Positions 1-5,440 are shown, counted from the first letter of the stretch. The stretch: 6,217 nt of DNA from Actinomycetes bacterium (GCA_023415515.1 JAEZKH010000091.1:1-6217); one strand, 5' to 3'. The notes: generated from the sequence alone by a model not told the origin. Numbers and translations are program-made.

Positions 1-119
1 CCACTGCGCTCCGGGCCTACCGCGGCGGCCACGTCGGGGTCGGCGATGTCGCCGACCATGTGACGACCGCCGTGTGCGATGCCCTCGACGGCCGCCTGCG
101 GGTAGCGTTGACCCCGTGA
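1..119 (+). CDS. lipB: Octanoyltransferase LipB, C-terminal fragment
   Basis: This is the 3' end of lipB, read in the frame starting at base 3 and ending at TGA 117-119; the rest lies upstream of the window. LipB transfers octanoyl from acyl carrier protein to a lysine on lipoyl domains of 2-oxoacid dehydrogenase E2 subunits and on GcvH, in the cytoplasm. About 38 residues are visible. The segment with VGDVADHVTTAVCDALDG resembles the C-terminal helix region of mycobacterial LipB as I remember it (M. tuberculosis has VDEVRATVAAAVCAALDG). No catalytic residue is present, because the Lys/Cys dyad lies upstream. The identity is strongly supported by the overlapping lipA. The C-terminus (LRVALTP) is shorter than the M. 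tuberculosis tail. The sequence resemblance is recalled, not computed. Confidence 0.88.
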   Translation, partial: TALRAYRGGHVGVGDVADHVTTAVCDALDGRLRVALTP

Positions 120-1057
120 CTGTCGCGCCCGAAGGCAGGAAACTGCTGCGTCTCGAGGTCCGCAACGCCGAAACGCCGATCGAGCGCAAGCCGCCGTGGA
201 TCAGGACCCGCCTGAAGACGGGTCCTGAGTACACCCAGCTGAAGAACCTGGTGCGCCGCGAAGGTCTGCACACGGTGTGCGAGGAAGCCGGATGCCCCAA
301 CATCTATGAGTGCTGGGAGGACCGCGAAGCGACGTTTCTGATCGGCGGTGAACAGTGCACGCGGCGCTGCGACTTCTGTCAGATCGACACGGGCAAGCCC
401 GCCGACCTGGACCGGGATGAGCCGCGCCGGGTGGCAGAGAGCGTCGCGTCCATGGGTCTGCGCTACGCGACCGTGACCGGTGTGGCGCGCGATGACCTAC
501 CCGATGGCGGCGCGTGGCTGTATGCCGAGACGGTCCGCTACATCAAGAAGCTGAACCCCGACACCGGCGTTGAACTGCTTGTCCCCGACTTCAACGGGGT
601 GCCCGCGCTGCTCGAGCAGGTTTTCGAGGCCCGCCCAGAAGTGTTGGCGCACAACGTCGAAACCGTGCCGCGAATTTTCAAGAGAATCCGCCCCGCCTTC
701 CGCTACGACCGCAGCCTTGCCGTGCTGACGGCGGCACGCGATTACGGTCTGGTGACCAAGAGCAACCTGATCCTCGGGATGGGTGAGACGATCGACGAGG
801 TCCACACGGCGCTGCGGGACCTGCTCGACGCGGGCTGCGACATCGTCACGATCACGCAGTACCTGCGGCCGTCGGCCCGTCATCACCCGGTCGAGCGGTG
901 GGTCCACCCCGACGAGTTCGTCGAGCTGGCGTCGTTCGCGTCGACGCTCGGCTTCGCCGGCGTGCTGGCCGGGCCGTTGGTCAGGTCGTCCTACCGGGCG
1001 GGCCGCCTCTATTCCCAGGCAGCGGCGTCGAGGGCGGCGCAGCCACCCGTATCCTGA
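116..1057 (+). CDS. lipA: Lipoyl synthase LipA (radical SAM)
   Basis: Lipoyl synthase inserts two sulfur atoms at C6 and C8 of protein-bound octanoyl groups, completing lipoate after LipB. It uses S-adenosylmethionine and two [4Fe-4S] clusters. From GTG 116 the protein is 313 aa, normal for the family. The auxiliary-cluster motif CX4CX5C is Cys55, Cys60 and Cys66. The radical-SAM motif CX3CX2C is Cys81, Cys85 and Cys88. The RSSY motif that supplies the serine ligand of the auxiliary cluster is at 290-293. The GTG start is chosen because VTVAPEGRKLLRLEVRN matches the N-terminus of mycobacterial LipA. A longer reading from ATG 74 would add 14 residues lying wholly inside lipB. GTG overlaps the lipB stop in the arrangement GTGA, so translational coupling is likely. 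The fold, motifs and neighbour all agree. Confidence 0.97.
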   Translation: MTVAPEGRKLLRLEVRNAETPIERKPPWIRTRLKTGPEYTQLKNLVRREGLHTVCEEAGCPNIYECWEDREATFLIGGEQCTRRCDFCQIDTGKPADLDRDEPRRVAESVASMGLRYATVTGVARDDLPDGGAWLYAETVRYIKKLNPDTGVELLVPDFNGVPALLEQVFEARPEVLAHNVETVPRIFKRIRPAFRYDRSLAVLTAARDYGLVTKSNLILGMGETIDEVHTALRDLLDAGCDIVTITQYLRPSARHHPVERWVHPDEFVELASFASTLGFAGVLAGPLVRSSYRAGRLYSQAAASRAAQPPVS

Positions 1058-1061
1058 TCTG

Positions 1062-1814
1062 ATGGCGAAGACCCGCAACAAAGCCGAGCTGAAGGCCGCG
1101 AGGGCCGAGGCGAAGGCTGCCCGCAAAGAGGCATCCAAGCAGCGCCGCGGCCAGCTGTGGCAGGCGTTCAAGATCCAGCGCAAGGAGGACAAGCGCCTCC
1201 TGCCGTACATGATCGGCGCGTTCGTGCTGATCGTGGCGGCGTCTGTGGTGGCGGGACTCTTCGTGGGCGGGTTGACGAAGTACACGCTGATCCCGCTCGG
1301 GGTGGTGTTCGGCGCGCTGGTGGCGTTCATCATCTTCGCCCGCCGAGCCCAGAAGTCGGTTTACCGGAAGGCCGAGGGTCAGGCCGGCGCGGCGGCGTGG
1401 GCGCTGGAGAATCTGCGTGGCAAGTGGCGGGTGACGCCCGGCGTCGCGGCCACCGGCCATCTCGACGCCGTACACCGGGTGATCGGCAGGCCGGGCGTGA
1501 TCTTCGTCGGCGAAGGCTCGGCCTCTCGGGTGAAACCTCTACTGGCGCAAGAAAAGAAGCGTACGGCGCGACTCGTCGGCGAGGTTCCGATCTATGACGT
1601 CGTGATCGGCAACGGCGCGGGTGAGGTCCCACTGGGCAAGCTGGAACGTCACCTGACCAAGCTGCCGGCGAACATCACCGTCAAACAGATGGACGCGCTG
1701 GAGTCGCGCCTGACCGCACTGGGCAGCAAGGTCGGACCCGCGGCGATGCCGAAGGGCCCGATGCCGAGCGCGGCGAAGATGCGCGGCATCCAGCGCACCG
1801 TGCGCAGGCGCTAG
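1062..1814 (+). CDS. DUF4191 membrane protein (Rv2219-like)
   Basis: This is a 250-aa conserved actinobacterial protein of unknown function. Its sequence and its place directly after lipA match M. tuberculosis Rv2219, which I recall as DUF4191. The N-terminus (1-45) is very rich in Lys, Arg, Ala and Glu and is probably a charged helix. Two hydrophobic segments follow at about 47-71 and 74-93, forming a tight hairpin that ends in positive residues (ARRAQK), so both termini are probably cytoplasmic. The soluble remainder (about 96-250) contains GRPGVIFVGEGSASRVKPLL and ends in a basic tail (TVRRR). The ATG at 1062 lies 4 bp after the lipA stop, which makes this an operon member. Upstream in-frame extension into lipA is possible but unsupported. 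A role with the lipoate genes is inferred only from position. Confidence 0.9.
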   Translation: MAKTRNKAELKAARAEAKAARKEASKQRRGQLWQAFKIQRKEDKRLLPYMIGAFVLIVAASVVAGLFVGGLTKYTLIPLGVVFGALVAFIIFARRAQKSVYRKAEGQAGAAAWALENLRGKWRVTPGVAATGHLDAVHRVIGRPGVIFVGEGSASRVKPLLAQEKKRTARLVGEVPIYDVVIGNGAGEVPLGKLERHLTKLPANITVKQMDALESRLTALGSKVGPAAMPKGPMPSAAKMRGIQRTVRRR

Positions 1815-1860
1815 CCCCAACAACGCCCAAACCGACAAACGGGCGGAAAAGTGCGAGTAA

Positions 1861-1890
1861 AGCGCGCCATTTCGTCGACCTCGGCGCGCT
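1861..1890 (-). terminator. Hairpin between convergent genes
   Basis: AGCGCGCC (1861-1868) and GGCGCGCT (1883-1890) form a perfect 8-bp GC-rich stem with a 14-nt loop. It lies just past the RDD gene stop (1893-1895) and about 46 bp past the DUF4191 stop. Read on the minus strand, the stem is followed by TTTACTCGCACTTTTCC, a weak broken T-run. Intrinsic termination of the RDD transcript is therefore the better guess. No T-run follows on the plus strand. Confidence 0.5.
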
Positions 1891-1892
1891 GG

Positions 1893-2369
1893 CTAGCGCC
1901 GCACGACCGCGGTGTTGGTCAGCCGGTCGTGCAGTCCGCGCAAGTCGGTGTCGGTGAACAGCGGCGGTATCACCAGGGCGATCAGCAGCCCGCGGGCAAG
2001 CGCGCGGCCCAGACCGACGTGTTGCCGGTTGTCGACGGGGATCACCAACAGGCCGAGGGCGTATTGACCAGGGGTGAATCCGAAGAGCCGAACCGACAAC
2101 ACGCCGATCACGAGCCAGACGATCAGCACCGCGGTGGACAGAACCTGCAGGCTGATCCACCCGAACGACATGATCAGGGCGGCCAGCCCGTAGGCGATCA
2201 GCCAGTCGATGAACAGCGCGCCGATGCGCCTACCCATGCGGGCCAGCGAATTGGATCCGCTCTGGGGTAGACCCAGCCGTTGACCTGGATAATCATTAGG
2301 TCGTTGGTCCGTGGGCCCCGGCCCGACGGGCGGCGGGCCGGAAAGCCAGGAACCGAAGCTGGATGGCAT
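1893..2369 (-). CDS. RDD-family membrane protein (Rv2219A-like)
   Basis: This is a 158-aa integral membrane protein of the RDD family, in the position of M. tuberculosis Rv2219A between the DUF4191 gene and glnA1. Residues 1-45 form a Pro/Gly-rich, probably cytoplasmic leader that includes GSWLSGPPP. The RDD signature begins with ARMGRRIGALFIDW, with the family Arg at 47/48 and Asp55 in the first membrane segment (about 49-68). Further membrane segments lie at about 76-93 and 122-137. The closing motif LHDRLTNTAVV holds Asp148, Arg149 and Asn152. The family is often described as possible transporters, but no substrate can be read here. The start is set by ATG 2367-2369, which sits 6 nt after a TANNNT element. 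The next ATG (codon 45) would remove the N-terminal region. The gene is divergent from glnA1 and convergent with the lipA operon. Confidence 0.9.
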   Translation of the reverse strand: MPSSFGSWLSGPPPVGPGPTDQRPNDYPGQRLGLPQSGSNSLARMGRRIGALFIDWLIAYGLAALIMSFGWISLQVLSTAVLIVWLVIGVLSVRLFGFTPGQYALGLLVIPVDNRQHVGLGRALARGLLIALVIPPLFTDTDLRGLHDRLTNTAVVRR

Positions 2370-2375
2370 GTGTCC

Positions 2376-2381
2376 AGCATA
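2376..2381 (-). promoter_or_regulatory. Probable -10 of a leaderless RDD transcript
   Basis: On the minus strand TATGCT fits the mycobacterial TANNNT -10 element. It is separated by 6 nt (GGACAC) from the ATG of the RDD gene. Transcription would therefore start at or next to the A of ATG, giving a leaderless mRNA, which is common in mycobacteria. No good Shine-Dalgarno sequence is present, in agreement. No convincing -35 is seen. Confidence 0.5.
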
Positions 2382-2397
2382 GGTCTGGAGGAATTGC

Positions 2398-2435
2398 GTA
2401 ACTTCGGCGCAACATGCGGTTGACTGCCGTGCAAC
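2398..2435 (+). promoter_or_regulatory. GlnR-type four-box operator upstream of glnA1
   Basis: Four 5-bp boxes occur at exact 11-bp intervals: GTAAC (2398-2402), GCAAC (2409-2413), TTGAC (2420-2424) and GCAAC (2431-2435). Each is separated by 6 bp. This is the a-b-a-b arrangement (gTnAC-n6-GaAAC, repeated) known for the actinobacterial nitrogen regulator GlnR, for which glnA is a standard target. The third box forms the start of the TTGACT -35 element, so GlnR could act directly at RNA polymerase binding. Binding is inferred from the pattern. Confidence 0.72.
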
Positions 2436-2451
2436 ATCGTGTCCATAGCGT
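2420..2451 (+). promoter_or_regulatory. Probable glnA1 promoter
   Basis: TTGACT (2420-2425) matches the SigA -35 element at five of six bases. Two overlapping -10 candidates follow: CATAGC (2444-2449) with an 18-bp spacer, and TAGCGT (2446-2451), which fits TANNNT but with a long 20-bp spacer. The imperfect -10 and spacing suggest a promoter that may need an activator, consistent with the overlapping GlnR boxes. The 5' UTR would be about 30-40 nt. Confidence 0.5.
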
Positions 2452-2474
2452 CATGCCGCGGGTTAACCAGAAAT

Positions 2475-2482
2475 AAGGAGAG
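2475..2482 (+). promoter_or_regulatory. Strong ribosome binding site fixing the glnA1 GTG start
   Basis: AAGGAGAG ends 6 nt before GTG 2489-2491, which is close to ideal spacing. It decides the GTG start. The resulting protein has exactly the 478-residue length I recall for M. tuberculosis GlnA1. Confidence 0.85.
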
Positions 2483-2488
2483 TCTTCA

Positions 2489-3925
2489 GTGGCAGAAAAG
2501 ACCGCCGACGATGTCATGAAGCAGATCAAGGACGAGGAAGTCGCCTACGTCGACATCCGGTTCTGCGATCTGCCCGGTGTCGTCCAGCACTTCTCGATCC
2601 CTGCGTCGGCGTTCGACGAGAGCGTTTTCGAGGACGGTTTGGCGTTCGACGGCTCGTCGGTGCGCGGCTTCCAGTCGATCCACGAGTCCGACATGATGTT
2701 GCTGCCCGATCCTGCGACGGCGCGCATCGACCCGTTCCGCGAGGCGAAGACGCTGAACCTGAACTTCTTCGTGCACGACCCGTTCACCCGCGAGGCGTAT
2801 TCACGCGACCCGCGCAACGTGGCCCGCAAGGCCGAGAACTACCTGGCCAGCACCGGTATCGCCGATACGGCGTTCTTCGGCGCCGAGGCCGAGTTCTACA
2901 TCTTCGACTCGGTGAGCTTCGACTCGCAGATGAACGGCACCTTCTACGAGATCGACTCCGAGGCCGGTTGGTGGAACACCGGTGAGCCGTTCGAGTCCGA
3001 CGGCAGCGCAAACCGCGGTTACAAGGTCCGCCCGAAGGGTGGCTACTTCCCCGTCGCGCCGTACGACCACTTCGTGGATCTGCGCGACCAGATGTGCACG
3101 AACCTGCAGAATGCGGGCTTCACGCTGGAGCGCGGCCACCACGAGGTCGGCACCGCGGGCCAGGCCGAGATCAACTACAAGTTCAACACGCTGCTGCACG
3201 CGGCCGACGACTTGCTGCTGTTCAAGTACATCATCAAGAACACGGCCTGGCAGGCGGGCAAGACGGTGACGTTCATGCCGAAGCCGCTGTTCGGCGACAA
3301 CGGCTCGGGCATGCACTGCCACCAGTCGCTGTGGAAGGACGGCAGCCCGCTGTTCCACGACGAGTCGGGTTATGCCGGCCTGTCGGACACCGCTCGCCAT
3401 TACATCGGCGGCATTCTGCACCACGCCCCGTCGCTGCTGGCGTTCACCAACCCGACGGTGAACTCCTACAAGCGTCTGGTGCCGGGCTACGAGGCGCCGA
3501 TCAACCTGGTGTACAGCCAGCGCAACCGTTCGGCGTGCGTCCGCATCCCGATCACGGGCAACAACCCGAAGGCCAAGCGCCTCGAGTTCCGTTGCCCCGA
3601 CAGCTCGGGCAACCCATACCTGGCGTTCGCCGCCATGATGATGGCGGGCCTGGACGGCATCAAGCGCAAGCTCGAGCCGCAAGCGCCGGTCGACAAGGTC
3701 CTGTACGAGCTTCCGCCGGACGAGGCGGCCAGCATTCCGCAGGCGCCGACGTCGCTTTCGGCGGTGATCGACAAGCTCGAGGAGGATCACGAATACCTCA
3801 CTGAGGGTGGCGTTTTCACCGAGGACCTGATCGAGACGTGGATCTCCTACAAGCGCGAGAACGAGATCATGCCGATCCAGATCCGGCCTCACCCCTATGA
3901 GGTCGCGCTGTACTACGACGTTTAA
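2489..3925 (+). CDS. glnA1: Glutamine synthetase type I, GlnA1
   Basis: This 478-aa enzyme makes glutamine from glutamate, ammonia and ATP and is the main route of ammonium assimilation. It works as a dodecamer of two stacked hexamers. The Asp-containing loop DGSS is at 54-57. Metal and substrate residues Glu133, Glu135, Glu219, Glu227, His276 and Glu366, and Arg329 and Arg347, are all in their family motifs. Tyr406 in VLYELPPDE is the adenylylation site modified by GlnE, marking the GSI-beta class. The sequence is collinear with M. tuberculosis GlnA1 as I recall it. Cys369 replaces the serine I recall in RSPDSSGNP. Transcription is probably controlled by GlnR through the upstream boxes. It is likely monocistronic, since a terminator follows at once. 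Confidence 0.98.
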   Translation: MAEKTADDVMKQIKDEEVAYVDIRFCDLPGVVQHFSIPASAFDESVFEDGLAFDGSSVRGFQSIHESDMMLLPDPATARIDPFREAKTLNLNFFVHDPFTREAYSRDPRNVARKAENYLASTGIADTAFFGAEAEFYIFDSVSFDSQMNGTFYEIDSEAGWWNTGEPFESDGSANRGYKVRPKGGYFPVAPYDHFVDLRDQMCTNLQNAGFTLERGHHEVGTAGQAEINYKFNTLLHAADDLLLFKYIIKNTAWQAGKTVTFMPKPLFGDNGSGMHCHQSLWKDGSPLFHDESGYAGLSDTARHYIGGILHHAPSLLAFTNPTVNSYKRLVPGYEAPINLVYSQRNRSACVRIPITGNNPKAKRLEFRCPDSSGNPYLAFAAMMMAGLDGIKRKLEPQAPVDKVLYELPPDEAASIPQAPTSLSAVIDKLEEDHEYLTEGGVFTEDLIETWISYKRENEIMPIQIRPHPYEVALYYDV

Positions 3926-3940
3926 GTCGTGTGCTTCGAG

Positions 3941-3974
3941 AAGCCGGGTGGCGCTTGCGTCGCCCGGCTTTTCG
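3941..3974 (+). terminator. glnA1 intrinsic terminator
   Basis: AAGCCGGGTG (3941-3950) pairs with CGCCCGGCTT (3961-3970) as a 10-bp stem with one G-T pair and a 10-nt loop that can itself add about 3 bp. A short T-run follows (the final T's of the stem plus TTC). It lies 15 bp after the glnA1 stop. This is a classical intrinsic terminator and probably separates glnA1 from the doxX-like gene. Confidence 0.82.
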
Positions 3975-4092
3975 CTGTGTTTGCCCGTGTTGTCGAAAGG
4001 CAGCTATCGGTTGCTGGGCCGTCGTACCCTTTCCGAGGCCGCCACGCGTATTTCTATCTGGAACGGCTCTAGGCCCTTTGGTTCTGCTCCTT

Positions 4093-4098
4093 TAGGGT
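4093..4098 (+). promoter_or_regulatory. Possible -10 of a near-leaderless doxX-like transcript
   Basis: TAGGGT fits TANNNT and lies 5 nt before ATG 4104. This spacing would start transcription at or within a base or two of the start codon. The same bases also read as a weak purine-rich ribosome binding site (AGGGTGA) that is very close to the ATG. No clear -35 is visible, so either reading is possible. The rest of 3975-4103 shows no gene. Confidence 0.3.
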
Positions 4099-4103
4099 GA
4101 ACT

Positions 4104-4628
4104 ATGACCAACCTGGACGCCCGCTTGGCGGGATATCACTCCCCTGTTCTGAGCGCTTTCCGAATCATCTTTGGTCTTCTCTACACGATCCACGGTGCGC
4201 AGAAGTTGTTCGGCTGGCCGGTCGCCCCGCCGGGTGGGACGGCAGAGGCGGGATCGTTTCCGTTCTGGTGGGCGGGCCTGATCGAGTTCGTTCTGGGCAT
4301 CCTCATCACGGTTGGCTTCTTCACCCGGATCGCTGCGTTCATCGCCTCCGGTGAGATGGCGTTCGCGTACTTCTATCAGCATTGGCCGCCGCTGAAGGGC
4401 GGCCCGACGGCGAGTTTCTGGCCGATCGAGAACGGCGGCGAGTTGGCCATCATGTTCTGCTTCGCGTTCCTGTTGATCGCGACGACAGGTGCGGGCACGT
4501 TGTCGGGTGACGCGCGCCGACGTGGCGGGTACGGCCGAAGCGCGGGTGCGCCGCCACGCCGGGTGGAGCGGACGGCGGGTGACGTAGCTCCGCGCCGCCG
4601 CGGGTTGTTAGACCGCTTCCGGCGCTGA
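4104..4628 (+). CDS. DoxX-family membrane protein
   Basis: This is a 174-aa integral membrane protein of the DoxX family. The core (about 1-137) has four hydrophobic segments at about 15-36, 55-73, 75-92 and 112-131. It carries typical family wording: LLYTIHGAQKLFGW near the start, GLIEFVLGILITVGFFTRIAAFIASGEMAF, the FWPIENGGELA stretch before the last helix, and a closing GAGTLSGD. Actinobacterial DoxX proteins have been linked to redox and oxidative-stress membrane complexes (with SodA and a thiosulfate sulfurtransferase in M. tuberculosis), but no partner is seen here. The oddity is the tail: residues 137-174 are very rich in Arg, Gly and Pro and end in LLDRFRR, whereas the family core normally stops soon after the last helix. 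The tail could be a real basic cytoplasmic extension or readthrough of GC-rich DNA. The gene stands alone between the glnA1 terminator and a long gene-free region. Confidence 0.88.
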   Translation: MTNLDARLAGYHSPVLSAFRIIFGLLYTIHGAQKLFGWPVAPPGGTAEAGSFPFWWAGLIEFVLGILITVGFFTRIAAFIASGEMAFAYFYQHWPPLKGGPTASFWPIENGGELAIMFCFAFLLIATTGAGTLSGDARRRGGYGRSAGAPPRRVERTAGDVAPRRRGLLDRFRR

Positions 4629-4953
4629 CGCGTTTCGGGGCGATTGCTGGCGCGACGTCGTCGTCGGCGGCGTACCCGCACGGCGGTACCCATCAGTCCA
4701 TAGCCAGCGAAGTGACGAATGCGTCGGCCTCTGAGCTCATCGGTCGGCCGGGGCCGTCGCGTCACCCGGCCCAGTACTGCGCGGACCTCCACCCGCCACC
4801 ACAGCTCGTGGTGAGGAAGCAAACTCTCTGCGGTGATCTTGAGCGTCCGCCCTCACGCTTGACGTCCTCGTCGGATGACTTACCGGGCTGGGGACGTGGG
4901 TGCGGTCGATGGGGCGTCACCGTGCCGCCACGGCGGTGCCGGAACAGTTGATT

Positions 4954-4976
4954 AGATCCGGCATCTGAATCGATTC
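4954..4976. repeat. Adjacent palindromes AGAT/ATCT and GAATCGATTC
   Basis: AGAT-N5-ATCT (4954-4966) is followed directly by the perfect 10-bp palindrome GAATCGATTC (4967-4976). The pair lies where G+C drops. It could be a regulator binding site or chance. No function is assigned. Confidence 0.4.
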
Positions 4977-5024
4977 GACGTGCAGTATTGATAACCGAAC
5001 CCGCAACAGTCCAGTACCAGAGTC

Positions 5025-5043
5025 CAGCAAATTTAGTTTGCTG
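5025..5043. repeat. Perfect 7-bp inverted repeat CAGCAAA/TTTGCTG
   Basis: CAGCAAA (5025-5031) and TTTGCTG (5037-5043) are perfect inverted arms around TTTAG. A 7-bp direct repeat AGTCCAG lies at 5008-5014 and 5021-5027, the second copy overlapping the left arm. The half-site spacing (12 bp centre to centre) suits a dimeric helix-turn-helix operator better than a terminator. The position is about 400 bp before the secreted-protein gene. Confidence 0.5.
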
Positions 5044-5134
5044 CCATCACCTCGGTTGCGGCTGTTGGACAGCTGAACAGCGCTTATCGACAGGCACAGG
5101 CACCACGACGTCCCGAGGTTGTTTGAAGACGGAA

Positions 5135-5146
5135 GAACAGCCGTTC
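5135..5146. promoter_or_regulatory. Cheo-box-like GAAC-N4-GTTC
   Basis: GAAC-AGCC-GTTC matches the 8 defined bases of the LexA (Cheo) box core. The outer TC and GA seen in strong mycobacterial SOS boxes are absent. It lies 20-30 bp upstream of a candidate -35 element. A site of this length can occur by chance in 6 kb at roughly one in ten, so the call is weak. Confidence 0.25.
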
Positions 5147-5164
5147 AGCGAACATTGCGGAGCT

Positions 5165-5192
5165 TTGCAAGCCGAACAACCTCGTTTACGCT
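5165..5192 (+). promoter_or_regulatory. Candidate promoter of the secreted-protein gene
   Basis: TTGCAA (5165-5170, four of six to TTGACA) and TACGCT (5187-5192, TANNNT) are separated by 16 bp in an AT-richer context. Transcription would begin near 5199, inside the inverted repeat GGGAA-N7-TTCCC (5197-5213). A repressor site at the start point is therefore possible. Other, weaker -10-like elements occur nearer the gene, for example TACGCT at 5377-5382. Confidence 0.35.
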
Positions 5193-5196
5193 GACT

Positions 5197-5440
5197 GGGA
5201 ACTGAGATTTCCCTAAGAACCTTACGGATCTTTGGGTTCAGACAGCCTGGGGAGGGGCGGTGTGTTCAGCAACGGCTTGGGGAGATCTAAGGCTCGTGAC
5301 CACACAGGACTCGACCGACCGATTACGCGTCGGCTGAGGTAGCTCACTACTCGCGTGCCGATATACCCGGCACTCATACGCTCCAGCAATCGCCCACGGC
5401 ACTCGCCGACACCGGGCCGTCTCCGAAGGGATCATTCGTC
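5197..5440 (+). other. Putative long 5' leader with several inverted repeats
   Basis: About 240 nt separate the candidate start point from the ATG, with no gene inside. Successive inverted repeats are GGGAA/TTCCC (5197-5213), GAACC/GGTTC (5217-5239), AGCC/GGCT (5244-5277), CCGAC/GTCGG (5315-5333) and GTGCCG/CGGCAC (5355-5373, perfect 6 bp with a 7-nt loop). The stretch 5161-5240 is 47.5% G+C, well below the neighbouring genes. The leader matches no riboswitch class I can recognise. Stems of 5 bp are individually weak evidence. Confidence 0.4.
5425..5430 (+). promoter_or_regulatory. Ribosome binding site of the secreted-protein gene
   Basis: GAAGGG ends 10 nt before ATG 5441-5443. This is a slightly long but acceptable spacing. 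It supports this ATG, as does the signal peptide that starts here. The frame is open upstream only to TGA 5297-5299 and has no other ATG or GTG in between. Confidence 0.55.

Larger units (their letters stand above)
4629..5164 (+). other. Gene-free region, GC-rich then AT-richer
   Basis: I see no supportable gene, tRNA or rRNA here. The first part (to about 4945) is GC-rich with open frames on both strands, but their products are low-complexity and arginine-rich and lack recognisable motifs. They include an open minus-strand frame reaching back into the doxX-like gene. Hairpins without T-runs occur at 4672-4689 (GTACC/GGTAC) and 4918-4938 (CACCG/CGGTG). From about 4950 the G+C falls to roughly 50% (40 of 80 bases at 4981-5060), and palindromes and short repeats listed separately appear. 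The change in composition suggests a regulatory region or a junction between segments of different history. Confidence 0.6.

Noticed and set aside
74..115. Longer lipA reading from ATG 74
   Set aside because: The extra 14 residues (MRCPRRPPAGSVDP) lie within lipB and do not resemble LipA. GTG 116 gives the expected N-terminus and a GTGA overlap.
783..1061. Upstream extension of the DUF4191 gene inside lipA
   Set aside because: It is Arg/Ser-rich out-of-frame translation of lipA. The family start is MAKTRNKAEL at 1062.
3094..3804. Plus-strand open frame in another phase of glnA1
   Set aside because: Its composition is that of frame-shifted glnA1, and glnA1 itself is intact and conserved.
2801..3892. 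Long minus-strand open frame opposite glnA1 (363 codons)
   Set aside because: It is a shadow of a highly biased GC-rich gene and has no recognisable domain or ribosome binding site.
4672..4690. GTACC/GGTAC hairpin as a terminator for the doxX-like gene
   Set aside because: The stem is only 5 bp and has no T-run, so it does not meet the intrinsic terminator pattern.
4376..4822. Minus-strand frame overlapping the doxX-like gene
   Set aside because: The product is Arg-rich and low-complexity and overlaps the end of a well-supported gene. No family is recognised, although a decayed remnant in 4640-4822 cannot be excluded.
4712..4951. Small plus-strand frame in the gene-free region
   Set aside because: There is no ribosome binding site, no recognisable motif and no hydrophobic or domain pattern.
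4988..5194. Small plus-strand 68-codon frame with several cysteines
   Set aside because: The Cys residues (CCHHLGCGCW) caught the eye as a possible metal-binding peptide. The frame has no ribosome binding site, runs across palindromes and the candidate promoter, and has no family resemblance I can name.
4629..5440. CRISPR array, tRNA or insertion sequence in the gene-free tract
   Set aside because: There are no regularly spaced repeats, no tRNA-like T-loop or acceptor pairing, no transposase fragment and no paired terminal inverted repeats with target duplications.
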